From positions 32,856 to 94,086 of the forward strand of contig QUDE01000011.1 of NCBI GenBank assembly GCA_003477405.1: a DNA stretch of 61,231 bases. Direction: 5' to 3'. Positions 1 to 9,341 of the stretch are shown here, one piece after another. The first letter of the stretch is position 1. Every line of letters begins with the position of its first letter. Source of the DNA: Ruminococcaceae bacterium AM07-15 (GTDB lineage Bacteria; Bacillota; Clostridia; Oscillospirales; Butyricicoccaceae). A program made the position numbers and the translations under genes. The notes under the pieces are model-generated. The model had not been told where the DNA came from and did not search any database. It saw only the letters and a list, made by a program, of their open reading frames with translations.

Positions 1-2
1 TG

Positions 3-2042
3 GGCGTGGCCGCTGTAAAGTCCTACACAGAGCATGAGCAGGCCGTGAACAGCATGGCGGCGGCCACCGGAGCCGCCGGCGAGGAACTGGAACACCTCCA
101 GGGCGTCATGGAGGCAGTTTACCAAAACAATTTTGGGGAAAACCTCCAGGAAGCGGCGGACGCCGTGGCCGTGGTGGACCGAAACCTGAAAAACATATCC
201 CCGGATGAAATCCAGGAAGCCACGGAGGCGGCGCTGGCCCTCCAGGACACTTTCGAGTATGGCGTAGAGGAAAGCACCCGCGCCGCGGCGGCCATTACAA
301 AGAATTTCGGCGGATCCGCAAAAGAGGCGTTCAGCCTGATCGCGGCGGGTGCCCAAAACGGCCTGGACTATTCCGGGGAACTGATCGACACCATCAACGA
401 GTATTCCAGCCAGTTTTCCAAACTTGGTTTTACGGCGGACGGCATGTTCCAACTGCTGCAAAGCGGTGCGGACAGCACGGCGTGGAACCTGGACAAAGTG
501 GGCGACGCCATCAAGGAGTTTTCGATCAGGGCCATCGACGGGAGCGACACCACGGTGCAGGCGTTCCAGGATTTGGGCTACAACGCAGACGCCATGATGG
601 AAACCTTTGCCGGCGGCGGCGAGGAAGCGAACAAGGCGTTTTTCGATGTGATCAATACCCTAATGGACATGGACGATCAGGTGAAGCGGGACGCCCTGGG
701 CGTGTCCCTGTTCGGAACCATGTGGGAGGACCTGGGCGCGGAGGCCATGCAGGCCATGGCGGACGCCTCCACGGCAGCCTATGACACCAAAGGGGCACTG
801 GATCAGATCAATTCTGTGCGATACAACGACCTGGAGAGCGCAATGCAGGGAGTGAAACGCCAGGCGGAGGGGATCCTGTGGACCATCGGGGAACAGCTGG
901 AGCCGTACATACTGGACGGCCTGAACTTCCTATCGGCAACCGTTATCCCAAATGTGCAGACCGCTGTGGAAAAACTGGGTGGATATGTGAAAAGCAATAT
1001 CATCCCGACGATCAAGACAGCGGCCCAATGGATCGGGGAAAACAAGGACATGCTGCTGACCCTGGCCGGGGCCGTTGCCACCGCAGCGGGGGCTTTCGTA
1101 ACCCTGCGAACAGCGGGGCAAGCAGCGGGGGCCATTAAGGGGATCGGCACGGTATTGGGTACGGCGGTCAAGCAGGGCGGCCTCCTGAAAACCGTTGTGG
1201 GACTGCTGGGCGGAAAATTCACCATCATTATAGCGATTATTGCGGCGGTGGCGGGTGCTTTTGTGATCCTGTGGAACAGAAGTGAAAAATTCCGCACTGC
1301 GGCCATGGGGATCTGGCAAAAGGTCCAGCCGCTCATACAGGCATTTGGCAACCTGGTGAGCCTGATCGCAACCAGCCTGGCCCCCGTTCTGTCGAACCTG
1401 GCCAGCGTTGTGCTGGCGGGACTGGAGGCCGCTTTTGTGGCATTTGCACCGTACATCCAAAATGTGATTGCAATTTTAACGAGCCTGATCGAGTTTGTAA
1501 CCAATGTGTTTTCTGGCAACTGGGGCGCCGCCTGGCAGAACATAGTGGACATTTTCGGAAATGTGTTCGGCATGATCGTGAACCTGGCAAAAGTTCCTAT
1601 AAACGCGGTAATTTCGGCAATCAACTGGGTTATTTCCAAAATAAACAGCATTTCCGTAACAATCCCGGACTGGGTGCCGGGCGTGGGCGGCACAACCCTG
1701 GGCTTCAATATCCCGACCATTCCGGCCCTGGCTGCCGGCGGCATTGCCACGGCCCCCACACTGGCCATGATCGGTGAGGGCGGAGAGCCGGAGGCGGTCA
1801 TGCCGCTGTCTAAACTGGCGGCCCTGCTGGATGAATGGACCAAGCCGAAACCGAAAGGCGGCGGAGGCGGCCAGGAGAACGGCGACGGGGACCGGATCGT
1901 GTGGTCCCCTGTGTTTAATTTCTACGGCAACACCACCAAGGAGGAGGCCGTGGAAGCCGCCCGCATGAGTTTTGCGGAGTTCAAAAAGATGTACAAGCAG
2001 ATGAAAGCCGAGGAGCGGCGCAAAAAGTTTGCCCCGGCGTAA
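3..2042 (+). CDS. Phage tail tape measure protein (5' end outside the window)
   Basis: This is the carboxy-terminal part of the tape measure protein, which sets tail length and threads through the tail tube. The reading frame is open from the first bases, so the true start lies upstream. The sequence begins with long Ala/Glu-rich helical segments, then hydrophobic stretches at about residues 350-425 and 445-530 of the visible part, and ends with a Gly/Lys-rich linker and a charged helix. This helical-hydrophobic-helical layout is usual for tape measures of P2-like phages. The gpX and gpD genes follow directly in the canonical order. The family assignment rests on composition and position, because no catalytic motif exists for this group. 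Confidence 0.85.
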   Translation, partial: GVAAVKSYTEHEQAVNSMAAATGAAGEELEHLQGVMEAVYQNNFGENLQEAADAVAVVDRNLKNISPDEIQEATEAALALQDTFEYGVEESTRAAAAITKNFGGSAKEAFSLIAAGAQNGLDYSGELIDTINEYSSQFSKLGFTADGMFQLLQSGADSTAWNLDKVGDAIKEFSIRAIDGSDTTVQAFQDLGYNADAMMETFAGGGEEANKAFFDVINTLMDMDDQVKRDALGVSLFGTMWEDLGAEAMQAMADASTAAYDTKGALDQINSVRYNDLESAMQGVKRQAEGILWTIGEQLEPYILDGLNFLSATVIPNVQTAVEKLGGYVKSNIIPTIKTAAQWIGENKDMLLTLAGAVATAAGAFVTLRTAGQAAGAIKGIGTVLGTAVKQGGLLKTVVGLLGGKFTIIIAIIAAVAGAFVILWNRSEKFRTAAMGIWQKVQPLIQAFGNLVSLIATSLAPVLSNLASVVLAGLEAAFVAFAPYIQNVIAILTSLIEFVTNVFSGNWGAAWQNIVDIFGNVFGMIVNLAKVPINAVISAINWVISKINSISVTIPDWVPGVGGTTLGFNIPTIPALAAGGIATAPTLAMIGEGGEPEAVMPLSKLAALLDEWTKPKPKGGGGGQENGDGDRIVWSPVFNFYGNTTKEEAVEAARMSFAEFKKMYKQMKAEERRKKFAPA

Positions 2043-2054
2043 GGAGGTGCGCAC

Positions 2055-2267
2055 ATGGCAAAAACCTACACCACCCAACAGGGGGACGCCTGGGACGCTA
2101 TCGCGCACAAGGTATATGGAAGTGAAACATATACAGGCTGGCTTATGCAGAACAACCTCCCCATGCTGGATATTTTCGTATTTGAGGCGGGGACGGTGCT
2201 TCAAACACCGGACCTGCCGGAGGATGACAAGGCAGAAAACATGCCGATCTGGAGGACGGGAGCATGA
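2055..2267 (+). CDS. Tail protein X (gpX-like)
   Basis: This 70-residue protein resembles P2 gpX, a small LysM-like tail protein needed for tail completion. The LysM-like core is visible as 'GDAWDAIAHKVYGSE' near residues 10-24, followed by 'LPMLDIFVFEAGTVLQTPDL'. An AAGGAGG ribosome site (2041-2047) lies just before the ATG. The stop codon overlaps the next start by four bases, so it is translationally coupled to gpD. The identification is family-level and supported by the gene order. Confidence 0.82.
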   Translation: MAKTYTTQQGDAWDAIAHKVYGSETYTGWLMQNNLPMLDIFVFEAGTVLQTPDLPEDDKAENMPIWRTGA

Positions 2268-3559
2268 AAACACGCAGGGCGGCGGTAGATCTGACCTGGA
2301 ACGGCGCGGCAGTTCAAAGCAAAATGCTGGGCCAGAACACAGAGATCACCTACACGGACCCAGCCAGCGGAGAGGCGGACAGCCTGGACATTGCGATCCA
2401 CGACCGGGACAGGCAATGGACGGTGGCGTGGCTGCCCCTGGCGGGCGATACGCTGGAGGCCACCATAAAACTCTCCGACTGGGAGCGGGAGGGCGACAAC
2501 CGCGCCCTCCCCTGCGGGTTTTTCATCCTGGACAATTTCGAGTTTGCGGGGTGGCCTATCACAGGGACTATTTCCGCCGTGTCCGTGCCGGCGGACGGCG
2601 CTTTCCGGGAAACAGAGCGGACAAAGACCTGGGAAAAGGTCACCGTCCAGGAGATCGGGAAAGAGATCGCAAGCCGGGCAGGCATTACCCTGGCGTGGGA
2701 TGTGGAGGGGACCCCTTTCACGATCCAGTCCATTGAACAGTCCGGGCAAACCGACTGCGATTTTTACATGGAGCTGTGCGACACATACGGCTACGCCATG
2801 AAAGTGTATGCCCAAAAAATCGTGGTATTTGACCGGGAGGCATACAAGAAAAAGGACCCGGCGCTGACCATACGGGAAAGCGACATTGAAAGCTGGAACT
2901 GGAAAAAGACACTGGCCGGGACATACACCGGAGGGGAGTACGCCTACACGGACCCGATCACCGAGGAGGAGATCAAGGCCACGGTTGGAACCGGCAGCCG
3001 GATTTTGAAACAATCGGGAAAAGCGGACAACCTGGCCGACGCGGAGCGGAGGATCCAGGCAGCGGTGGACAAGGCGAACCACGGAGCCACCACCCTGTCC
3101 GTGACCATGACAGGAAACGCCGCCCTGGTGGCCTCCCAGTGTGTCACTGTGGTGGGCCTGGGGCGCCTGTCTGGAAAGTATTACATAGACAGCATTACAC
3201 ACCATGTCGGGGCGGGGTACACCATGGACCTGGAGCTGTCCCTGGTGGAAGCCATGACCGAGGAAGTGATCAAGGACGCCACAGAGCGGCTGGCCGCCGT
3301 GGGCGTCATGGCCTCCCCGGAGTATTGGGTGGCCCATTACAAGGATGTGAAGCACCTGGACGGCCTGATCCTGAACATGGCAACCCGGATCAAGGTCAAC
3401 CTGGGCGGGAAAAGTATCACGACGGTGGACGCGGCGCTGAAAGTGCTGACCAACACCGGGGTGATCAACTCCCCGGACTACTGGGCCACCGCCTACTCCT
3501 CCCTGGCATGGCTGGACACTCTGCTGATCAGCGCGGCCAACGCCCTGACAGCGGATTGA
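2264..3559 (+). CDS. Late control / baseplate hub protein gpD-like, with carboxy-terminal repeats
   Basis: This 431-residue protein matches the size and position of the P2 gpD family, which forms the baseplate hub at the tail tip (the gp27-like part of the puncturing device). The first 330 residues carry the hub-type sequence, including 'TVQEIGKEIASRAGI' and a late stretch 'SGKYYIDSITHHVGAGYTMD' typical of the family's end. The last ~100 residues hold two copies of a short motif, 'GVMASPEYW' and 'GVINSPDYW', each followed by a Leu-rich helix. The same motif recurs in the endolysin at 13592. This tail is not part of classical gpD and may bind a cell-wall component. The start overlaps gpX by four bases (ATGA). 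Confidence 0.83.
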   Translation: MKTRRAAVDLTWNGAAVQSKMLGQNTEITYTDPASGEADSLDIAIHDRDRQWTVAWLPLAGDTLEATIKLSDWEREGDNRALPCGFFILDNFEFAGWPITGTISAVSVPADGAFRETERTKTWEKVTVQEIGKEIASRAGITLAWDVEGTPFTIQSIEQSGQTDCDFYMELCDTYGYAMKVYAQKIVVFDREAYKKKDPALTIRESDIESWNWKKTLAGTYTGGEYAYTDPITEEEIKATVGTGSRILKQSGKADNLADAERRIQAAVDKANHGATTLSVTMTGNAALVASQCVTVVGLGRLSGKYYIDSITHHVGAGYTMDLELSLVEAMTEEVIKDATERLAAVGVMASPEYWVAHYKDVKHLDGLILNMATRIKVNLGGKSITTVDAALKVLTNTGVINSPDYWATAYSSLAWLDTLLISAANALTAD

Positions 3560-3569
3560 GGAGAACGAC

Positions 3570-3965
3570 ATGGCAAATGAAATTTTCAGGGTGGGCAAGG
3601 TTTCATCCATTGACTACGCCGCCGGCCTGGTGCGGGTGGTATACCCAGACAAGGACAACAGCGTGACCGCCCCACTGCCCATGCTATGCACAGAATACAA
3701 CATGCCAAAGGTGGGGGATCCCGTAATGGTGCTGCACCTATCCAACGGGACCGAGGCGGGGCTGGTGCTGGGCCGGTATTGGTCCGGCAATAACAAGCCC
3801 CCGGAGGGCGTGGAGGGCCTGTACCGCAAGGACCTGGGCCGGACGCCGGGGGAAGCCATGATCCGGTATGACGGCAGCACCCTGACCATCCAATGCGCCG
3901 GGGCCATCAACATTGAGGCCGGAGGGGCGGTGACCATCAACGGCGCTACTATCGACCTGAACTAA
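3570..3965 (+). CDS. Baseplate spike protein gpV-like
   Basis: This 131-residue protein belongs to the gpV/gp45 baseplate spike group, an OB-fold followed by a beta-helix needle that punctures the cell envelope. The N-terminal part ('RVGKVSSIDYAAGLVRVVYP') gives the OB-fold beta strands. The end is a run of short beta repeats, 'GGAVTINGATIDLN', typical of a spike shaft. The gene sits between gpD and a PAAR-type tip protein, the expected order. RBS GGAG is at about 3560. The protein is shorter than P2 gpV (about 210 residues) but comparable to Firmicutes homologues. Confidence 0.8.
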   Translation: MANEIFRVGKVSSIDYAAGLVRVVYPDKDNSVTAPLPMLCTEYNMPKVGDPVMVLHLSNGTEAGLVLGRYWSGNNKPPEGVEGLYRKDLGRTPGEAMIRYDGSTLTIQCAGAINIEAGGAVTINGATIDLN

Positions 3966-3979
3966 AGGAGGCGGGATCC

Positions 3980-4318
3980 ATGCCGCAGGCGGCAAGAATA
4001 ACCGACGCGGTGGCGGGAACCACCGCCGGGGAACACACAGGGCATGTGCCGCCCCACTCCCCGGAACCGTTCAGCGGGGAGATCTCCGGGGCGTGTTCGG
4101 GGACAGTGCGGATCAATGGCCTGTCCGCCGCTACGGTGGGGAGCATTACCACCGAGCGGGACGGGTGCTGCGGGTCCAGCGAGGGCGCCGTGGGCGCCGG
4201 AAGCGGGACGGTGCGGATCAACGGGAAGCCGGCGGCCCGCACGGGCGACGCCCTGACCGCGCACAGCGGGAGCGGGACCGTGACGGGCGGCAGCCCTGAT
4301 GTGAGGATAGGAGGGTAA
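3980..4318 (+). CDS. PAAR-type spike tip protein
   Basis: This 112-residue Gly/Ser-rich protein fits the PAAR-repeat family, which caps the spike as a sharp cone. It begins with 'PQAARITDAV' and has internal repeats of the form 'GTVRINGLSAATVGS' and 'GTVRINGKPAARTGDALTAH', which are the PAAR signatures (Pro-Ala-Ala-Arg appears as 'KPAARTGD'). His and Cys residues that could hold the tip metal ion are present. It follows gpV by 14 bases with a strong AAAGGAGG site. Together, gpD, gpV and PAAR make a full puncturing device. Confidence 0.82.
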   Translation: MPQAARITDAVAGTTAGEHTGHVPPHSPEPFSGEISGACSGTVRINGLSAATVGSITTERDGCCGSSEGAVGAGSGTVRINGKPAARTGDALTAHSGSGTVTGGSPDVRIGG

Positions 4319-4321
4319 GCT

Positions 4322-4717
4322 GTGACCATTGGAACGCTGGGGCGGAAAATCGTCTTTGAGGTGAGCGACGAAACCGCCCTGATCCTCCAGGAAATGACCA
4401 GGGAAACCTCTGGGCGCTGGGCAATCCATGAAGCAATGGGAGCAAAGCCAAAGGCGGAGTTTTTAGGCCCTGGCCTCCAGACTGTAAACCTGACCATATA
4501 CCTGTCCGCCGGGCTGGGGGTGCGACCCCGGTCCGTGCTGGAGGCGGTGGAGGGCATGGTGGAGGCAGGGACGGCGGAATATTTGGTCATCGGCAACAGG
4601 CCGGTGGGAAAAAATCCGTTTCGGCTGACCGGATCAAGCGAAACCTGGTCCACCATATTCAGCCGCGGGGAGCTGGTCAAGGCCGCCCTGTCCATCACGC
4701 TGGAGGAATACGCATGA
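4322..4717 (+). CDS. Tail protein gpU-like
   Basis: This 131-residue protein matches the P2 gpU family of tail completion proteins. The family core is visible as 'FLGPGLQTVNLTIYLSAGLG', followed by 'EYLVIGNRPVGKNPFRLTG' and the ending 'KAALSITLEEYA'. The start codon is GTG, three bases after the PAAR stop codon, with GGAGG inside the PAAR 3' end. The stop overlaps the next ATG. It is placed later than gpU in P2 itself, but in Firmicutes P2-like phages the order varies. Confidence 0.72.
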   Translation: MTIGTLGRKIVFEVSDETALILQEMTRETSGRWAIHEAMGAKPKAEFLGPGLQTVNLTIYLSAGLGVRPRSVLEAVEGMVEAGTAEYLVIGNRPVGKNPFRLTGSSETWSTIFSRGELVKAALSITLEEYA

Positions 4718-5016
4718 ATATTTCACCTTTTGATTTTCAACTGCAATTCACATTTGCCAATGACGCCATGGCGGAGCTGGACCGAAAGCTGGCCTTGCTT
4801 TACTCCACCAGGGAGGGAACCATGCCACTGGATCGGGAATTTGGGATCAACATGGATTTTGTAGACATGCCGCCGGAGGTGGCAAAGAGCCTTTACACGG
4901 CGGAGATCACGAAAAAGACGGCCCAATTCATCCCGGAGGTGCGGGTGCAGTCAGTCCAATGGACCCATGGCGGCGAGGGCGTATTTTATCCCAAGGTGGT
5001 GATTACAAGTGCCTGA
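4714..5016 (+). CDS. Baseplate wedge protein gp25/gpW-like
   Basis: This 100-residue protein has the gp25-like lysozyme-fold wedge signature: 'ILLYSTREGTMPLDREFG' type sequence (seen here as 'LALLYSTREGTMPLDREFG'), then 'AEITKKTAQFIPEVRVQSV'. These proteins connect the baseplate hub to the sheath. It overlaps the upstream gene by four bases and the downstream J gene by eight, so the three are clearly one transcription unit. Length and position agree with P2 gpW. Confidence 0.85.
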   Translation: MNISPFDFQLQFTFANDAMAELDRKLALLYSTREGTMPLDREFGINMDFVDMPPEVAKSLYTAEITKKTAQFIPEVRVQSVQWTHGGEGVFYPKVVITSA

Positions 5017-6163
5017 CATGTCAGCAATCGAGAACACGCCGGAAATCAGTTTTATTGACAATAAGACGGTGGAAGATGTGCGCAGCGAAATGGTGGCCGA
5101 TTATGAGGAACACATGACGCAGGCCCAGGGCGTGACTGTTTCCCTGGACCGTGCCAGCGTCCACCGCATGATCCTGTACGCCGCGGCGGCGCAGATCTAC
5201 CAGGCCATGCAGTACATAGACCGGCAGGGAAAGCAAAGCCTATTGAAATACAGCTATTCCGACTACCTGGACAATCTGGCGCTTTTTAAGGGCGTCACCA
5301 GAAGCCCAGCCACGGCGGCAACCTGTACCCTGCGCTTTACCCTGGCGGCGGAGCGGGAAACGGCAACGGCCATCCCGCAAGGCACCAGGGTGGCGTCCTC
5401 CGGGTCCGTGTACTTTGCCACGGACGAATACGCGGAGATCCCACCGGGCGGCACCGAGGTGGAGGTGGCGGCCACATGCACCGAAACCGGAAGCGCCGGA
5501 AACGGCCTGACCGCCGGGGAACTGTCCACCATGGTGGATCCCGTCCCCTATGTGGCCAGCGTAACCAATACCGCGACCACGGAGGGCGGGGCGGAGATCG
5601 AGAGCGACGCGGACCTGGCGGAGCGGGTTTTCCTGGCACCCGGCGCCTATTCCACGGCGGGACCGGAGGACGGCTACCTGTACCACGCCAAGGCGTACAG
5701 CCCGGCTATTGGGGATGTGGTGGCCACCAGCGACCAGGAGGCCGGAACGGTGGACATTGTTTTCATCATGGCGGATGGGGCAAAGCCTGGGCTGGAAATG
5801 ATCAACGGGCTAAAGGGCTATCTGCAAGACAAGACGATCCGGCCCATGACGGATCTGGTCAATGTATCGGCCCCGGAGGAAGTCCAGTACACCATCAACA
5901 TGACCTATTACATCAACCGGAGCGACAGCGCCAAAGCCGTGACCATCCAGGCGGCGGTGGCCAAGGCCGTGGCGGATTATCAGACCTGGCAGCGTGCCAT
6001 TGGACGGGACATAAACCCCTCCAAGCTGGTGGCCATGGTCATGGAGGCCGGGGCCAAGCGGGTGACCGTGACGGCCCCAGCATACACCGCCGTGGCGGCC
6101 ACCAAGGTGTCCGCCCTCCAGGAAGAGGCCACCGTGACCTATGGAGGGCTGGAGGATGATTAA
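5009..6163 (+). CDS. Baseplate assembly protein J
   Basis: This 384-residue protein is the baseplate J family member that forms the wedge ring of contractile tails. Family landmarks include 'GVTVSLDRASVHRMILYA', the stretch 'PQGTRVASSGSVYFATDE', and the strongly conserved 'GGAEIESDADLAERVFLAP' region followed by 'GPEDGYLYHAKAYSPAIGDV'. Length is normal for the family. The start is GTG, overlapping gene W by eight bases; ATG at 5018 is an alternative. It overlaps gene I by eight bases. Confidence 0.9.
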   Translation: MPDMSAIENTPEISFIDNKTVEDVRSEMVADYEEHMTQAQGVTVSLDRASVHRMILYAAAAQIYQAMQYIDRQGKQSLLKYSYSDYLDNLALFKGVTRSPATAATCTLRFTLAAERETATAIPQGTRVASSGSVYFATDEYAEIPPGGTEVEVAATCTETGSAGNGLTAGELSTMVDPVPYVASVTNTATTEGGAEIESDADLAERVFLAPGAYSTAGPEDGYLYHAKAYSPAIGDVVATSDQEAGTVDIVFIMADGAKPGLEMINGLKGYLQDKTIRPMTDLVNVSAPEEVQYTINMTYYINRSDSAKAVTIQAAVAKAVADYQTWQRAIGRDINPSKLVAMVMEAGAKRVTVTAPAYTAVAATKVSALQEEATVTYGGLEDD

Positions 6164-6792
6164 ACTTTCCGGGAGCCGCTTTACAGACATTATGCCGGAA
6201 AACCTGGCCAGCCAGGCGGAGGTCCAGGCGATTGCCTACGCTGTGGGGCGACAGGTGGAAAAACTGTGCGCCTATTCCGACGCAGCCAGGACCTATGCGG
6301 CCATTGCCACCATGCCGGAGTGGCTGCTGGATGCGTACCCCGTCCTATGACGAAAACTATTCCATCAAAACCAAGCGGGCGCTGATCGAGGGATCCCTGC
6401 TGTTTTATACGCAGATGGGCACCCCCGCGGCGGTCAATCGGATCATTGAAACCATTTTTGAAACCGGGTACATAGAGGAGTGGTACGAGTACGACGGAGA
6501 TCCGCACCATTTCCGGGCCTATGTCGGGGACGGCGGCGAGGTGGGGCCGGGAGAACTGGAGGAGTTCCGGCGGGTCCTGTCCTCTGTCAAGCGTCTGTCA
6601 TCCTGGCTGGATGACATTATCACCATTTCACAGATGGATCCGGCGGCCCTGACCATCACGGGGGCCATGGGGCGGGGCTACATGTCCACCGCCCTGCCGG
6701 CGGCGCCCATGGACTACAACCTGGAGGCGCCGATCCGAGCGGGCGGGGTTTTCGGGTCCATTATGCAGACCGCCATCCCGGCGGCGGATTAA
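6156..6792 (+). pseudogene. Tail protein I, frameshifted
   Basis: P2 gpI-type baseplate protein. The first 65 codons ('IKLSGSRFTDIMPENLASQ' to 'TMPEWLLDA') read in one frame and then end in 'YPVL' and a stop at 6348-6350. The remainder continues in the +1 frame as 'RTPSYDENYSIKTKRALIEG', 'GTPAAVNRIIETIF' and on to 6792. The break is at about 6330-6336. Family members have a few more residues between 'LLDA' and the Pro-Tyr segment, so a short deletion that is not a multiple of three is the simplest cause. An assembly or sequencing error remains possible. If real, the tail would probably not assemble. Confidence 0.8.
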
Positions 6793-6802
6793 GGAGGCAA
6801 AA

Positions 6803-9316
6803 ATGTTTTACGGATTTGTCATTACAGAGGCCGGCAACAATCTGCTGGCCAAAATGGTGGCCGGAGACAAGCTGACCATTACCAAGGTGGTCATGGACAA
6901 GGGGACCGCGGAAAGCGCAAACGCGGCCAGGCAGCTGACCGCCCCCATTGACCCAGGCCCGAACGGAACCAGCACCACGCCGACGGTGGACGGAGCCGCC
7001 GTCAACATGGTGGTGGAATATCGCAGCGACCTGAACGGAGGGCTGCAAGAGGGTTTCTGGATCGGCGGTTTCTGCGTGTACGCAAAGACCGAAACCGTGG
7101 CGGAAACCATGGTCTATTACGGATCCCTGGGAGATCAAAAGCAGTATGTGAGCGCCTATGTGGAGGGAACCGCCCCGGATGTGCGCCGATACCCCGTTTC
7201 CATCACCGTGACCGCCGGTGTGGAGGTAGAGGTGTCCTATCCTGCGGAGGCATGGATGACTGCCGAGGAGGTGGCGGAATACTTCAACGGGACCCTAAAG
7301 CCGGAACTGGAGGAGAGCCTGGGCGGGCTGATCGACGATCACAACAAGGACCCCGAAGCCCACAACGGCGCCCTGAAAGACAAGCAGGACGCCATCAAGG
7401 TGGAGGGCCTGCTGAAAGGGACCAAGACCGCCGGCGAGGGCGGGGACACCTACACCGTAGGCGCGGCCACGCCGGGCAGCGACTACCAGCAGCCCACCAA
7501 CAAGCTGACGCTGGCGGAGGCCATGACCACACAGGACTTTATCCCGTTCTATGACCACGACAGCGGCCAGCACATGCGGGCCACGCTCCAGAGCCTGAAA
7601 GAGGCCATCGGCGTGCAAAGCCCCACCATCAAGGTGACCACCTGCGCCGGCGCGTCTGTGACCTGTTCGGACGGGGAAACCACCCTGGAGGGCACGGGAT
7701 CCACGGAGTTTGAGCTGCCCTATGTGGGGGACTGGACCGTGACCGCCTCCCTGGGCGGAGCAAACGCCAGCCAAGTGGTGGATGTGAGCGGCGCCCTGCT
7801 GTACGAGGTGGATCTGATGATCACCAGCGGCATTGCCGTGACCGCCCAGCCCAGCAAAAAGACCTATTACATCGGGGAGGCATTTGACCCGGCAGGCATG
7901 GTGGTAACTGCTACCTTTGCGGATGACACCACCGAAAATGTGACAAACGACTGCACTTTCTCCCCTGTCACCATTTCCAAGGGCACAACGGCCATCACGG
8001 TGAACTACCAGCGGGCGGGGATCAAGAAAACCGCCAGCGTGCCGGTGACGGTGCGGGTGCTGTCCAGCATTGCGATCACAACCGCCCCAACAAAGACGGC
8101 GTACAAATACGGGGAGATCTTCAACCCCTCCGGCATGGTGGTGACGGCCCACTACACAGACGGCCAGAGCCGGACGGTGACCGGGTACACATTCTCCCCC
8201 GACACGGCCCTGGGCATGAGCAACACCACCATTACGATCTCCTATACGGAGGGGGATGTGACAAAGACCACAACCCAGGCCATCACGGTGGCCAAGGTGC
8301 TGGACCGTATCGCCGTAACAACGCCACCCAGCCGGACCAGCTATTTTTCCGGGGAGAGTTTCAGCACCTCCGGCATGGTGGTGACCGCCTATTACACCGA
8401 TGACAGCAGCGCGGCGGTGAGCGGGTACACCTATTCCCCCACCGGCGCCCTGGCGGCGGGAAACAAAACGATCACCATTTCGTACAGCGAGGGCGGCGTG
8501 ACTAAGACCACCACGCAAGCAATCACGGTGACCACGATCAGCACAACGCTGAACTCCAACAGCTGGGCAACCATCAAGGCGGTTTCTGACGCTGGACAGG
8601 GGGACAATTACTGGGATGTGGGCGACACAAAGACCATCACCATCAATGGAACAGTGCAGGGCTTTACATTCTCCAACCTGTCCATTGCTGTCTTTATCCT
8701 GGGTTTCAACCACAACAGCAGCCGTGAGGGAAGCAACCGGATCCATTTCCAGATCGGGAAGATCTCCAACAAGCTGGTGGGGCTGTGTGATAACAGTTAC
8801 GGCAGCTATGTGTCAAGCGGTTTCTGTATGAATACCAGCCGGACCAACTCCGGCGGATGGAATGGCAGCTACATGCGAAAAACCGTACTGGGCAATAGCG
8901 GGACCCCCTCCAGCCCGCCGGCCAACTCCCTGCTGGCGGCCCTGCCGGCAGACCTCCGGGCTGTGATGAAGCCGATCACAAAATATAGTGACAACACCGG
9001 AGGCGGGAACAATACGGCCAGCTATGTGACTGCCACCACGGATTATTTAACCCTGCTGGCAGAGTTTGAATACCACGGCAGCCGGAGCTACGCCAACAGC
9101 GCGGAGCAGAACTACCAAAAGCAGTATGACTATTACAAGGCGGGCAACAGCAAGGTGCATTACAGGCACGACAACACGGGATCGGCGGTCTATGCGTGGA
9201 CCCGTTCCGCCGATGCGGGCGGCAGCCACTATTTCTGCCTTGTCAACACGGACGGCACGCCCACCAACAGCACCGCGGACCTTTCAAGGGCGCTTGCCCC
9301 CGGCTTTGCCGCCTAA
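6803..9316 (+). CDS. Tail fibre with Ig-like repeats and DGR-diversified C-type-lectin-like tip
   Basis: This 837-residue protein is the tail fibre and the DGR target. Residues 1-150 are the baseplate-binding fibre domain ('FYGFVITEAGNNLLAKMVAG'). A helical linker follows. Three Ig-like repeats of about 75 residues lie at roughly 341-418, 421-497 and 502-577; each has 'Y..GE.F...GMVVTA.Y.D' and ends 'ITISY..G..TKTTTQAITV' or a variant. The C-terminal ~255 residues resemble the DUF6273/formylglycine-generating-enzyme type lectin fold common in DGR targets. The variable repeat covers residues 794-835, with nine changed codons relative to the template. It should bind the host surface. AAGGAGG precedes the ATG. 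Confidence 0.9.
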   Translation: MFYGFVITEAGNNLLAKMVAGDKLTITKVVMDKGTAESANAARQLTAPIDPGPNGTSTTPTVDGAAVNMVVEYRSDLNGGLQEGFWIGGFCVYAKTETVAETMVYYGSLGDQKQYVSAYVEGTAPDVRRYPVSITVTAGVEVEVSYPAEAWMTAEEVAEYFNGTLKPELEESLGGLIDDHNKDPEAHNGALKDKQDAIKVEGLLKGTKTAGEGGDTYTVGAATPGSDYQQPTNKLTLAEAMTTQDFIPFYDHDSGQHMRATLQSLKEAIGVQSPTIKVTTCAGASVTCSDGETTLEGTGSTEFELPYVGDWTVTASLGGANASQVVDVSGALLYEVDLMITSGIAVTAQPSKKTYYIGEAFDPAGMVVTATFADDTTENVTNDCTFSPVTISKGTTAITVNYQRAGIKKTASVPVTVRVLSSIAITTAPTKTAYKYGEIFNPSGMVVTAHYTDGQSRTVTGYTFSPDTALGMSNTTITISYTEGDVTKTTTQAITVAKVLDRIAVTTPPSRTSYFSGESFSTSGMVVTAYYTDDSSAAVSGYTYSPTGALAAGNKTITISYSEGGVTKTTTQAITVTTISTTLNSNSWATIKAVSDAGQGDNYWDVGDTKTITINGTVQGFTFSNLSIAVFILGFNHNSSREGSNRIHFQIGKISNKLVGLCDNSYGSYVSSGFCMNTSRTNSGGWNGSYMRKTVLGNSGTPSSPPANSLLAALPADLRAVMKPITKYSDNTGGGNNTASYVTATTDYLTLLAEFEYHGSRSYANSAEQNYQKQYDYYKAGNSKVHYRHDNTGSAVYAWTRSADAGGSHYFCLVNTDGTPTNSTADLSRALAPGFAA
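9183..9307 (+). repeat. DGR variable repeat (VR)
   Basis: This 125-base segment at the 3' end of the fibre gene aligns without gaps to 9917-10041 (offset 734). There are 12 mismatches, at 9191, 9212, 9221, 9222, 9227, 9230, 9264, 9270, 9273, 9281, 9282 and 9304. In every case the template has A (3 A-to-T, 4 A-to-G, 5 A-to-C). Eleven of the 12 fall in AAY (Asn) codons of the template and change residues 797, 804, 807, 809, 810, 821, 823, 824 and 827. The last one is silent. The invariant GC-rich end (9285-9303) is the likely homology-initiation segment. Confidence 0.97.
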
Positions 9317-9341
9317 TCGCCGCAGCATATCCGGCCCTAAT

